A stretch of DNA of 7,637 nt, taken from positions 1-7,637 of the forward strand of contig JACMKW010000294.1 of NCBI GenBank assembly GCA_014379885.1. The letters run 5' to 3'. Shown piece after piece: positions 1 to 5,786 of the stretch; within the stretch, counting starts at the first letter, position 1, and each line of letters begins with the position of its first letter. The notes beneath the pieces are model-generated. The model saw nothing but the letters and a program-made list of their open reading frames with translations, did not search any database and was not told where the DNA came from. The DNA comes from Rhizobacter sp. (lineage in GTDB: Bacteria; Pseudomonadota; Gammaproteobacteria; Burkholderiales; Burkholderiaceae). A program made the position numbers and the translations under genes.

Positions 1-167
1 ACCCGGCGGAAAACCTTGGCGTACTCGATCGTCTCCGCTGCCGCGCCGCCGCAGTTGGGGCAGAGTGGCGGGAAACTCAGGGAACTGGGGCTGCCCTGCA
101 AGGTGAAGCGATGGGCATGCGCCTCGGGCTGGGATCCCGCCAGCTGCGGTTCAGAACGCATGGTCAT
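1..167 (-). CDS. Small zinc-ribbon protein of unknown function, 5' part (cut by left edge)
   Basis: An open minus-strand frame begins at ATG 167 and continues without a stop to the left edge (55 codons plus two bases); the C-terminus is missing. The N-terminal ~30 residues are polar and look unstructured. They are followed by FPPLCPNCGG (residues 32-41), where C36 and C39 form one CPxC zinc-knuckle half, and then by IEYAKVFRR (47-55). The second Cys pair of a zinc ribbon would lie outside the window. The start at 167 is preferred because AAAGG lies 10 nt upstream on that strand; an in-frame ATG at 161 is an alternative. I recall similar short 'CPNCG...KVFRR' proteins of unknown function in Burkholderiales, some with membrane segments further on, but no function can be assigned. 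It is transcribed divergently from the metallophosphoesterase. The coding call rests on the knuckle and the open frame, so it is moderately confident. Confidence 0.6.
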   Translation of the reverse strand, partial: MTMRSEPQLAGSQPEAHAHRFTLQGSPSSLSFPPLCPNCGGAAAETIEYAKVFRR

Positions 168-194
168 CGACGCATTGCCTTTCGGGAGAGTGTT

Positions 195-224
195 TCGGCG
201 TGCCGACCTCATACCTCGGCGTGC
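195..224. repeat. 9-bp direct repeat TCGGCGTGC, two copies 21 bp apart
   Basis: TCGGCGTGC occurs at 195-203 and again at 216-224. The 21-bp period is two helical turns, so both copies present the same face of the DNA. A shorter direct repeat ACCTC (206-210 and 213-217) lies between and into the second copy. In a divergent intergenic region this arrangement suits a regulator bound as a tandem dimer. That role is inference, and a chance repeat is possible in such GC-rich DNA. Confidence 0.4.
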
Positions 225-277
225 GGCGCCATTCTCGTTGAGCGGTTGCATCGGTATCTACATTCATATGCCGTAGG

Positions 278-289
278 ACGAGGCCTCGT
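278..289. promoter_or_regulatory. Perfect 12-bp palindrome, possible operator
   Basis: ACGAGGCCTCGT at 278-289 equals its own reverse complement, with no spacer. It lies 65 bp upstream of the metallophosphoesterase start, where a repressor site or promoter-proximal operator could sit. With no central loop it is better suited to binding a dimeric protein than to forming an RNA hairpin, and no T-run follows, so it is not a terminator. The function is inferred. Confidence 0.35.
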
Positions 290-345
290 GCAGGGTTGAA
301 TGGCCGGCAGCGACACTCATCTACAGCGTCTTCCTCGTCACCACT

Positions 346-349
346 GGAG
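346..349 (+). promoter_or_regulatory. Ribosome binding site for the metallophosphoesterase gene
   Basis: GGAG lies 5 nt before the ATG at 355. It supports that start, which also begins directly with a hydrophobic N-terminal segment as expected for this membrane-anchored family. Confidence 0.6.
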
Positions 350-354
350 CCTCC

Positions 355-1494
355 ATGCCGTTTTGGCCTCTCACCGTGCTATCGGCGCTGTTGCACGCCT
401 ACATCGGCTGGCGCCTCTTGCCACACCTGGGTGCGGCTTCGGCGGGCTGGGCCTTGGGCGGGGTATTGATTTGCTCGGCCATGCTCATGCCGATGGGTTT
501 GCTGGCGCGGCGTATCAGCCACCGGGCGGCCTCCGAGGCCCTGGCCTGGGCAGGGCTCATCTTCATGGGGCTGTTCTCGTCGCTCTTTGTTTTGACGCTG
601 ATGCGGGACGTGGTCTTGCTGTTGGGGGCCGCCGTCACCGCCATCGCGGGTGGCTCGCTGGCCGAGGTGACGTTGTGGACGGCCCGTGCCGTGCCGCTGC
701 TGGCCGGCGGCGTCACCCTGTGGGGATTCATCAATGCGCGGCGGCGGGCCGCCATCGTGTTAGTCGAGGTGCCCATTCGTGGCCTGCCGCCCGCGCTGCA
801 AGGCTTCACCATCGCGCAGATCAGCGACATCCACGTCGGCCCCACCATCAAGGGCCCGTATGTGCAGGCCATCGTTGACGCGGTCAACGGCATGCAGGCC
901 GACATGGTGGCAGTCACCGGTGACCTGGTCGACGGCAGCGTGCGCGAGTTGTCGGCCCACGTGGCGCCGCTGGCCGGTCTGAGCTCGCGCCACGGCACCT
1001 TCTTTGTGACCGGCAACCACGAGTACTACTCGGGCGCCCACGCCTGGATCGCCGAGCTGCGGCGCTTGGGCGTCACGGTGCTGATGAACGAACACGCGGT
1101 GTTGCAGCATGGCAGCGCGCCCCTGGTGGTGGCCGGTGTGGCCGACTTCAGCGCACACCTGTTCGACCCCACACACCGCAGCGACCCGCAGGCAGCCGTG
1201 GCCGGCGCGCCAGCCCATGCGGCCGTGCGTGTGCTGCTCGCTCACCAACCACGCAGTGCCGAAGCGGCCGAACGCGCGGGGTTCCAGCTGCAGCTGTCGG
1301 GCCACACCCACGGTGGGCAGTTTTTCCCCTGGAACCTGTTTGTTCCCTTGCAGCAGCCGTTCACCGCCGGCTTGCACCGGTTGAAAAGCCTGTGGGTGTA
1401 CACCAGCCGCGGCACGGGGTACTGGGGGCCGCCCAAGCGCTTTGGGGCACCATCGGAAATCACCCGTTTGACGCTGGTCGCTGCGCCAGCCTGA
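355..1494 (+). CDS. Membrane-anchored calcineurin-like metallophosphoesterase (YkuE/YaeI-like)
   Basis: This 379-residue protein has about four hydrophobic segments in residues 1-130 (roughly 3-23, 31-51, 64-84 and 110-126). A soluble calcineurin-type phosphoesterase domain follows from about 150 to 376. All metal-binding blocks are visible: SDIHVG (157-162; D158, H160), TGDLVDG (188-194; D190), TGNHEYY (219-225; N221, H222), AHQP (296-299; H297) and SGHTHGGQ (315-322; H317, H319). The two-metal centre therefore looks intact and active. Known members of this family (COG1408) hydrolyse phosphodiester or pyrophosphate bonds, including some lipid-linked substrates; the substrate here cannot be read. 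The C-terminal GTGYWGPPKRFG (353-364) is typical of the family. It is the first gene of a run whose next two genes encode c-type cytochromes, 5 bp downstream. Shared transcription is likely, but a shared function is not evident. Confidence 0.93.
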   Translation: MPFWPLTVLSALLHAYIGWRLLPHLGAASAGWALGGVLICSAMLMPMGLLARRISHRAASEALAWAGLIFMGLFSSLFVLTLMRDVVLLLGAAVTAIAGGSLAEVTLWTARAVPLLAGGVTLWGFINARRRAAIVLVEVPIRGLPPALQGFTIAQISDIHVGPTIKGPYVQAIVDAVNGMQADMVAVTGDLVDGSVRELSAHVAPLAGLSSRHGTFFVTGNHEYYSGAHAWIAELRRLGVTVLMNEHAVLQHGSAPLVVAGVADFSAHLFDPTHRSDPQAAVAGAPAHAAVRVLLAHQPRSAEAAERAGFQLQLSGHTHGGQFFPWNLFVPLQQPFTAGLHRLKSLWVYTSRGTGYWGPPKRFGAPSEITRLTLVAAPA

Positions 1495-1499
1495 TCCAC

Positions 1500-2213
1500 A
1501 TGCCCTGTCGATTGTTTCGTGCGGCCTGGCCGTGCGTGTTGATGCTCGTCTCCTTCAGCCTGCGGGCCGCACCCCCCGTGGCCGAAGACAGCATGGCCCA
1601 ACGCGTACAGGCTTGCACCGGCTGCCATGGCTCGCAGGGGCGTGCGGCGAGCGATGGCTACTACCCGCGCATTGCCGGCAAGCCTGCGGCGTACCTGTAC
1701 CACCAGTTGCTCAACTTTCGCGATGGGCGCCGCCAGTACGCGCCGATGGCTCGCCTCATTGAGCCGCTGAGTGATGCGTATCTGCAAGAGATTGCCGCCC
1801 ATTTCGCCGCGCTCGAACTACCGTACGCCGCAGCGCAGCCCGCGACGGCACCGGCCGAAACGCTGCGACGTGGCGAAGCCCTGGCTCTGCGTGGTGATGC
1901 GGCAATGCGCATTCCGGCCTGCGTGCAATGCCACGGGCCGGCGCTCTCCGGCTTGGCGCCTGCCATCCCTGGCCTGCTGGGCTTGCCGCGCGACTACCTG
2001 AACGCACAACTGGGCGCGTGGAAAACGGGTAACCGCAACGCCCAGGCACCCGACTGCATGGCGCAGATCGCGCAGGCGCTTACGACCGATGACGTGGCCG
2101 CGCTGTCGCAATGGCTGGCCGCTCAGCCGCTGCCCGCTCAGCCCAAGGCGGTGAGCGCCTTGGCCGCGCCGCTGCCGCTGCCTTGTGGCGGTGTGAGCGA
2201 GGGTCAGCGATGA
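1500..2213 (+). CDS. Exported diheme cytochrome c, c4-type
   Basis: This 237-residue protein carries a signal peptide (residues 1 to about 24, hydrophobic core PCVLMLVSFSL, probable cleavage near RAA). Two c-type haem domains follow: CTGCH (39-43) and CVQCH (141-145). M83 in APMARL and M187 in DCMAQI are the likely sixth ligands, as in cytochrome c4, so both hemes appear His/Met. It should be a periplasmic electron carrier. ATG 1500 is chosen over the upstream in-frame ATG at 1392 because the signal peptide begins at 1500 and the longer form would overlap the phosphoesterase. No strong Shine-Dalgarno is seen, so translation may be coupled to the stop at 1494. The stop overlaps the start of the triheme gene (ATGA). 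Two extra cysteines, C186 beside the second ligand Met and C229 in a Pro-rich tail, may pair in the periplasm. It probably passes electrons to or from the triheme protein. Confidence 0.9.
   Translation: MPCRLFRAAWPCVLMLVSFSLRAAPPVAEDSMAQRVQACTGCHGSQGRAASDGYYPRIAGKPAAYLYHQLLNFRDGRRQYAPMARLIEPLSDAYLQEIAAHFAALELPYAAAQPATAPAETLRRGEALALRGDAAMRIPACVQCHGPALSGLAPAIPGLLGLPRDYLNAQLGAWKTGNRNAQAPDCMAQIAQALTTDDVAALSQWLAAQPLPAQPKAVSALAAPLPLPCGGVSEGQR
2199..2203 (+). promoter_or_regulatory. Ribosome binding site for the triheme cytochrome gene
   Basis: GAGGG lies 6 nt before ATG 2210, inside the end of the upstream cytochrome gene. It settles the start at 2210 rather than the in-frame ATG at 2111, and the signal-anchor sequence begins exactly there. 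Confidence 0.6.
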
Positions 2214-3466
2214 AGCGCGCTCTGCTTGCCGTGCTCGCAGTCATCTTGCTGCTGGCTGCTGCGGTGTATGCGCTCAACCTGCGTGATGAAGAAAGGCTCG
2301 CCCAAAAACAAGACCGCGCACAAGCCACGGCGACTCAGGTTGCTCGAGGCGAGGACCTGGCCCTCGCCGGCAACTGCATGGGCTGCCACACCGCACGCGG
2401 CGGCGAACCGTATGCAGGAGGGCGTGGCATCGAAACGCCTTTCGGCACGGTCTACACCTCCAACCTCACGCCCGACCCGGCCACCGGCCTCGGCAACTGG
2501 GGCCCTGACCATTTCTGGCGCGCCTTGCACAACGGCCGCTCGCGCGATGGCCGCCTGCTGTACCCGGCCTTCCCGTACACCAACTACACCGTGGTCACGC
2601 GCGAAGACGCGGATGCGATTTACGCCTACCTGCACAGCCTGAAGCCGGTGGTGCAAGCCAACCGGGAGCATGGCCTGCGTTTTCCGTTCAACACCCAGGC
2701 GGCCCTGGCCGTGTGGCGCGCGCTGTATTTCAGCCCCGCGCGCAGGGTGAACGACCCTAAGCGTCCGGCCGAGTGGAACCGCGGCGCCTACCTCGTGCAA
2801 GGCCTAGGCCATTGCAACGCGTGCCACGGCAGCCGCAATGCCTTGGGCGCGACCGGCGGCACGCTGGACCTGGGCGGGGGCCTGATCCCGATGCAGAACT
2901 GGTACGCGCCTTCGCTGAGCGACCCGCGCGAAGCCGGTGTGGCCACCTGGGAGACGCAGCAGGTCGTTGCGCTGCTCAAGACCGGCATCAGTGCCAAGGC
3001 CTCGGTGCTCGGCCCGATGGCCGAGGTGGTGGGGCGCAGCACGCAGTACCTCACGAACGCTGATTTGCAGGCGATGGCGTCTTACCTTCAGGCCTTGCCT
3101 TCCACACACCGCGAAAGCGCAGCGCATCAGCCTGGCAACGGCGTGGTGTTCGAGCGCGGCGCCAAGCTCTACGCCGAACAATGTGCTGACTGCCATGGCA
3201 AACAAGGTGAGGGCGTCGCCAGCATGTACCCCGCGCTCGCCGGCAACCGCGCGGTCACGATGGCGTCAACGGCCAACGTGGTGCGTGTGGTGCGTGAAGG
3301 CGGCTTCGCGCCGTCCACCGCAGGCAACCCCCGGCCTTATGGCATGCCGCCTTTTGCCACGCTACTGAGCCCGGCCGAAACCGCGGCGGTGCTCACATAT
3401 GTGCGCGGTGCGTGGGGCAACCGGGGTGCGGCTGTGTCGGAGATTGAAGTCAACCGCTACCGCTAA
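2210..3466 (+). CDS. Membrane-anchored triheme cytochrome c (alcohol/gluconate dehydrogenase cytochrome-subunit type)
   Basis: This 418-residue protein starts with an uncleaved-looking anchor (MKRALLAVLAVILLLAAAVY, 1-20). It has three haem domains: CMGCH (56-60), CNACH (202-206) and CADCH (325-329). The order and motifs (TSNLTPDPATGLGNW 83-97, LYPAFPYTNYT 117-127, VLGPMAEVV 266-274, YGMPPF 377-382) match the triheme cytochrome subunits of membrane-bound alcohol, gluconate and related periplasmic dehydrogenases. Those subunits take electrons from a flavin, PQQ or molybdenum enzyme and pass them to ubiquinone or an oxidase. M270 and M379 are the likely ligands of hemes 2 and 3. The first domain has no methionine between M57 and M228, so haem 1 must be ligated differently. 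The gene overlaps the c4-type cytochrome gene by four bases (ATGA). The dehydrogenase that would use it is absent from the window, so its electron donor is unknown. Confidence 0.9.
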   Translation: MKRALLAVLAVILLLAAAVYALNLRDEERLAQKQDRAQATATQVARGEDLALAGNCMGCHTARGGEPYAGGRGIETPFGTVYTSNLTPDPATGLGNWGPDHFWRALHNGRSRDGRLLYPAFPYTNYTVVTREDADAIYAYLHSLKPVVQANREHGLRFPFNTQAALAVWRALYFSPARRVNDPKRPAEWNRGAYLVQGLGHCNACHGSRNALGATGGTLDLGGGLIPMQNWYAPSLSDPREAGVATWETQQVVALLKTGISAKASVLGPMAEVVGRSTQYLTNADLQAMASYLQALPSTHRESAAHQPGNGVVFERGAKLYAEQCADCHGKQGEGVASMYPALAGNRAVTMASTANVVRVVREGGFAPSTAGNPRPYGMPPFATLLSPAETAAVLTYVRGAWGNRGAAVSEIEVNRYR

Positions 3467-3495
3467 GCGCGTGCAGTGTCAAAACCTTGCTTCCA

Positions 3496-4467
3496 TCAGT
3501 TCAGCGTCGCTCCCGACACACGCACCACCTCGGCCCACTTGCGCATTTCCTCGGCAATGAAGACCTTGAACCTGTCTTCGCTGTAGCCCACCAGCGGCTG
3601 GCTACCGATCTGCTCGAACGGCGCTACCACGGCCGGGTCGGCCAACGCGGTGGCCATGGCGCTTGCGAGCTTCTTCACCACCTCGGGCGGTGTGCCGGCC
3701 GGCACCACGACGCCTGACCAGCTGCTCGACTCGGCCCCCGCGAAGCCGGCTTCGGAGATGGTGGGTACATCGGGCAGTGCAGGCAGGCGCTTGGTGCCCA
3801 TCACCGCCAGCGCGCGCAGCTTGCCCGCCTTGATGTGCGGCAGCAGCGTGACGGTGTAGTCGAACATCAGGTCGAGCCGGCCACCGAGCAGGTCTTGCAG
3901 CGCCGGCAAGCTGCCCTTGTAGGGCACGTGGGTCATCTTCATGTCGGTGCGCGACTGCAGCAGTTCGCTGGTGAGGTGCGTGCCGGTGCCCGGCCCGGCC
4001 GAACCGTAATTGAGTACACCGGGGTTGGCCTTGGCAAACTTCACCAGCTCGGCCACGGTCTTGTAGGGCCGTGACGCCTCGACCACCAGCACCGTTGGCG
4101 ACATGAACATGCCGTGCACGGGAATGAAGTCTTTCAACGGGTCGTACTTGAGGTTCTTGTACAGCGCGAGGTTGGCGGCCATGGTGCCCGAGGTGGCATA
4201 GAGCACGGTGTAGCCGTCGGGTGCGGCGCGCGCCACCTGCTCGGTACCGAGCGAGCCGCCCGCGCCGGGCCGGTTGTCAACCACGAACGACTGGCCCAGC
4301 AGCTCGCCCATGCGTTTGGACACGGCGCGTGAGGTGGTGTCGGTCACACCGCCCGGCGTGAACGGCACCACCCAGGTGATGGCGCGGTTCGGGTAGGGCT
4401 GCGCCTTCACAGATGCCACGAGCAGCAGGCCCGCAAAAGACATACCCAAGACTCGCAACGCATTCAT
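3496..4467 (-). CDS. Bug/TctC-family tripartite tricarboxylate transporter substrate-binding protein
   Basis: This 323-residue periplasmic receptor has a signal peptide (1-22, cleavage likely at VKA|Q). The Bug-family blocks follow: YPNRAITWVVPFTPGGVTD (25-43), NRPGAGGSLGTEQVARAAPDG (65-85), NYGSAGPGTGTHL (153-165), HVPYKGSLPALQDLLGGRLD (180-199) and LPALPDVPTISEAG (228-241). Such proteins capture organic acids in the periplasm, either for TctAB transporters or as sensory partners; many Burkholderiales copies stand alone. No TctA or TctB gene lies nearby. ATG 4467 is chosen over the far-upstream in-frame ATG at 4611 because the signal peptide and a good ribosome site fit it, and the length is normal for the family. 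It is divergent from the acyl-CoA dehydrogenase and synthetase genes, which suggests that it binds the acid they degrade. The ligand is not readable. Confidence 0.93.
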   Translation of the reverse strand: MNALRVLGMSFAGLLLVASVKAQPYPNRAITWVVPFTPGGVTDTTSRAVSKRMGELLGQSFVVDNRPGAGGSLGTEQVARAAPDGYTVLYATSGTMAANLALYKNLKYDPLKDFIPVHGMFMSPTVLVVEASRPYKTVAELVKFAKANPGVLNYGSAGPGTGTHLTSELLQSRTDMKMTHVPYKGSLPALQDLLGGRLDLMFDYTVTLLPHIKAGKLRALAVMGTKRLPALPDVPTISEAGFAGAESSSWSGVVVPAGTPPEVVKKLASAMATALADPAVVAPFEQIGSQPLVGYSEDRFKVFIAEEMRKWAEVVRVSGATLN

Positions 4468-4628
4468 GAGCTGGTCTCCTGTTCTGTGCGGCGCAACGCG
4501 CGTGAAAGCGCGCAAGCCAAGGCCAGCGTAACAAGCAGGTTCGGGCTTGTGCATGCACGTTTGCCCCACGTGCCGTTCTGTTCCCATGCGGCCAACATGG
4601 CGCCTACCCAACCGAGACGCGTCACACG
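4468..4628. promoter_or_regulatory. Divergent intergenic region with overlapping inverted repeats (Bug receptor / acyl-CoA dehydrogenase)
   Basis: These 161 bp separate divergent starts. Positions 4531-4573 hold three linked symmetric elements: ACAAGC (4531-4536) with GCTTGT (4545-4550), the perfect palindrome GTGCATGCAC (4549-4558), and GCACGT (4555-4560) with ACGTGC (4568-4573). Each shares bases with the next. This is where a regulator controlling both transcripts would be expected to bind, but no regulator gene is in the window. The ribosome site for the dehydrogenase is weak (GAGA at 4614-4617, 11 nt before ATG 4629). No clear -35/-10 pair was found on either strand. Confidence 0.5.
4475..4480 (-). 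promoter_or_regulatory. Ribosome binding site for the Bug receptor gene
   Basis: On the minus strand AGGAGA reads from 4480 to 4475, and its GGAG core ends 8 nt before ATG 4467. It is a strong site and fixes the start just before the signal peptide. Confidence 0.65.
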
Positions 4629-5777
4629 ATGAGCATCGATCTCAATGCCGAGCAGCTCACGCTGCGCGACAGCATCCGCCGCTTCATGAGAGCCGAGGTG
4701 CTGCCGCTGATCAACCGCCACGAGGCCGAGCGCAGTTTTCCCTTCGAGCTTTTCCCAAAACTTGCGCAGTTCGGCTACCTCGGCGGCACGCTGCCCGAAG
4801 CAGACGGCGGCATGGGGATCGACTACCCCACCTGGGCCATGATGATGGAAGAGGCCGGCTACCACTGGCTCTCGCTGCGCACCATCTGCAACATCACCAA
4901 CGGCTCGATCAACCGGCTCGCCACACACGGCACGCCTGACCAGAAAGAGCGCTTCCTGAAGCCGGCATTGCGCGGTGAGTTGAAGGTGTGCACCGGCCTC
5001 ACCGAACCCGACACCGGCTCCAACATCGCCGGCATCCAGAGCCGCGCCGAGTTGCAAGGCGACCACTGGGTGCTCAACGGGCGCAAGCTGTGGATCACCA
5101 ACGGTGCCTTTGCCGACGTGGCGATGGTGGTGGCGCGTACCTTCAGCCCCACCTGCAACGGGGCGCTCTCCAGCTTCATCGTCGAACGCAGTGTCAGCCC
5201 CTACGACGTGCGCCGGCTTGACACCATGGTCTTGCGCAGCACGGGCACGGCCGAGCTCGGCTTCACCGACGTGAAGATCCCGAAGGAAAACCTGGTCGGC
5301 ACCGAAGGCAAGGCGCTGGCCGGCACGCTGAAGGGCCTGGATGCCGCCCGCTTGAACATCGCCATGGGCGCGGTCGGCGCAGCGCAGGCGGCGCTCGATC
5401 TTTCCATCGAGTACGTGAAGACACGCAAGCAATTCGGTCGCCTGATCGGCAGCTTTCAACTGGTGCAAAAGCACATCGTTGACATGACGGTGCGTGTGGA
5501 GGCCGCACGCGCGCTGGGCCTGCGTGCGGCGCATGCACTGCAGCGCGGGCAAGACGTTCGCCAGGCCTGTTCCATTGCCAAGCTCTACGCCACCGAGTCG
5601 GCGCACGAAGTGGCCAGCATGGCGCTGCAGGTGCACGGCGGCAGCGGTTACTCGTCCGATCTGCCCATCGAACGCATCTTCCGCGACACCCGCGGCGGCA
5701 TGATCCCCGAAGGCACGACCGAGATCCAGACGCTCATCATCGGGCGCGAGATTCTCGGCATCTCCGCCATCACCTGA
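4629..5777 (+). CDS. Acyl-CoA dehydrogenase, FAD-dependent
   Basis: This 382-residue protein is full length for the family and has the three expected parts: an N-terminal helical domain (about 1-118), a central beta domain and a C-terminal helical domain (about 230-382). Visible motifs are CTGLTEPDTGSN (121-132), WITNGAFADV (155-164, flavin contacts), RKQFGRLIGSFQLVQ (266-280) and QVHGGSGYSSDLPIERIFRD (334-353). E361 in IPEGTTEIQ is at the usual catalytic-base position. It should oxidise a cytosolic acyl-CoA to the 2,3-enoyl-CoA and pass electrons to electron-transfer flavoprotein. Chain-length or branched specificity cannot be read. The protein begins MSIDLNAEQLTLRDSIRRF, a typical family N-terminus, so ATG 4629 is well supported despite a weak ribosome site. 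It is followed 9 bp later by an NDP-forming acyl-CoA synthetase that could make its substrate. The divergent Bug receptor gene fits the same pathway. Confidence 0.95.
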   Translation: MSIDLNAEQLTLRDSIRRFMRAEVLPLINRHEAERSFPFELFPKLAQFGYLGGTLPEADGGMGIDYPTWAMMMEEAGYHWLSLRTICNITNGSINRLATHGTPDQKERFLKPALRGELKVCTGLTEPDTGSNIAGIQSRAELQGDHWVLNGRKLWITNGAFADVAMVVARTFSPTCNGALSSFIVERSVSPYDVRRLDTMVLRSTGTAELGFTDVKIPKENLVGTEGKALAGTLKGLDAARLNIAMGAVGAAQAALDLSIEYVKTRKQFGRLIGSFQLVQKHIVDMTVRVEAARALGLRAAHALQRGQDVRQACSIAKLYATESAHEVASMALQVHGGSGYSSDLPIERIFRDTRGGMIPEGTTEIQTLIIGREILGISAIT

Positions 5778-5786
5778 GACGCATTG

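Larger units (their letters stand above)
168..354. promoter_or_regulatory. Divergent intergenic region (zinc-ribbon gene / metallophosphoesterase)
   Basis: These 187 bp separate two divergent starts and should hold promoters for both. I see two ordered structures, listed separately: a 9-bp direct repeat at 195-224 and a 12-bp palindrome at 278-289. No convincing sigma-70 promoter stands out. The best plus-strand candidate is TTGAGC at 238-243 with ATTCAT at 262-267 (18-bp spacer), which is weak. The plus-strand frames that start here (from positions 16, 111 and 300) show no recognisable protein and are judged to be shadows. Confidence 0.5.

Noticed and set aside
238..267. Possible sigma-70 promoter TTGAGC-N18-ATTCAT
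   Set aside because: The -10 match is poor and the spacing is not ideal; it is mentioned only within the intergenic entry.
16..299. Plus-strand frames 16-276 and 111-299 at the left edge
   Set aside because: No recognisable protein. The minus-strand frame in the same place carries a CPNCG zinc knuckle and is the better gene call.
300..878. 192-codon plus-strand frame overlapping the phosphoesterase start
   Set aside because: It is a +1/+2 frame shadow rich in Arg, Gly and His, while the 355 frame has a ribosome site, membrane segments and metal-binding motifs.
399..1377. Minus-strand frames 399-1016 and 760-1377
   Set aside because: Both lie opposite the metallophosphoesterase, whose catalytic motifs fix the true frame; neither shows a domain.
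1392..1499. N-terminal extension of the c4-type cytochrome from ATG 1392
   Set aside because: It would overlap the phosphoesterase by about 100 bp and bury the signal peptide that begins at 1500.
4498..4513. Short GC hairpin GCGCG-N6-CGCGC in the receptor leader
   Set aside because: A 5-bp stem of alternating GC is expected by chance in this DNA, and no T-run follows on either strand, so it is not called as a terminator.
4468..4611. N-terminal extension of the Bug receptor to ATG 4611
   Set aside because: It would place 48 residues before a clear signal peptide; a good ribosome site precedes ATG 4467.
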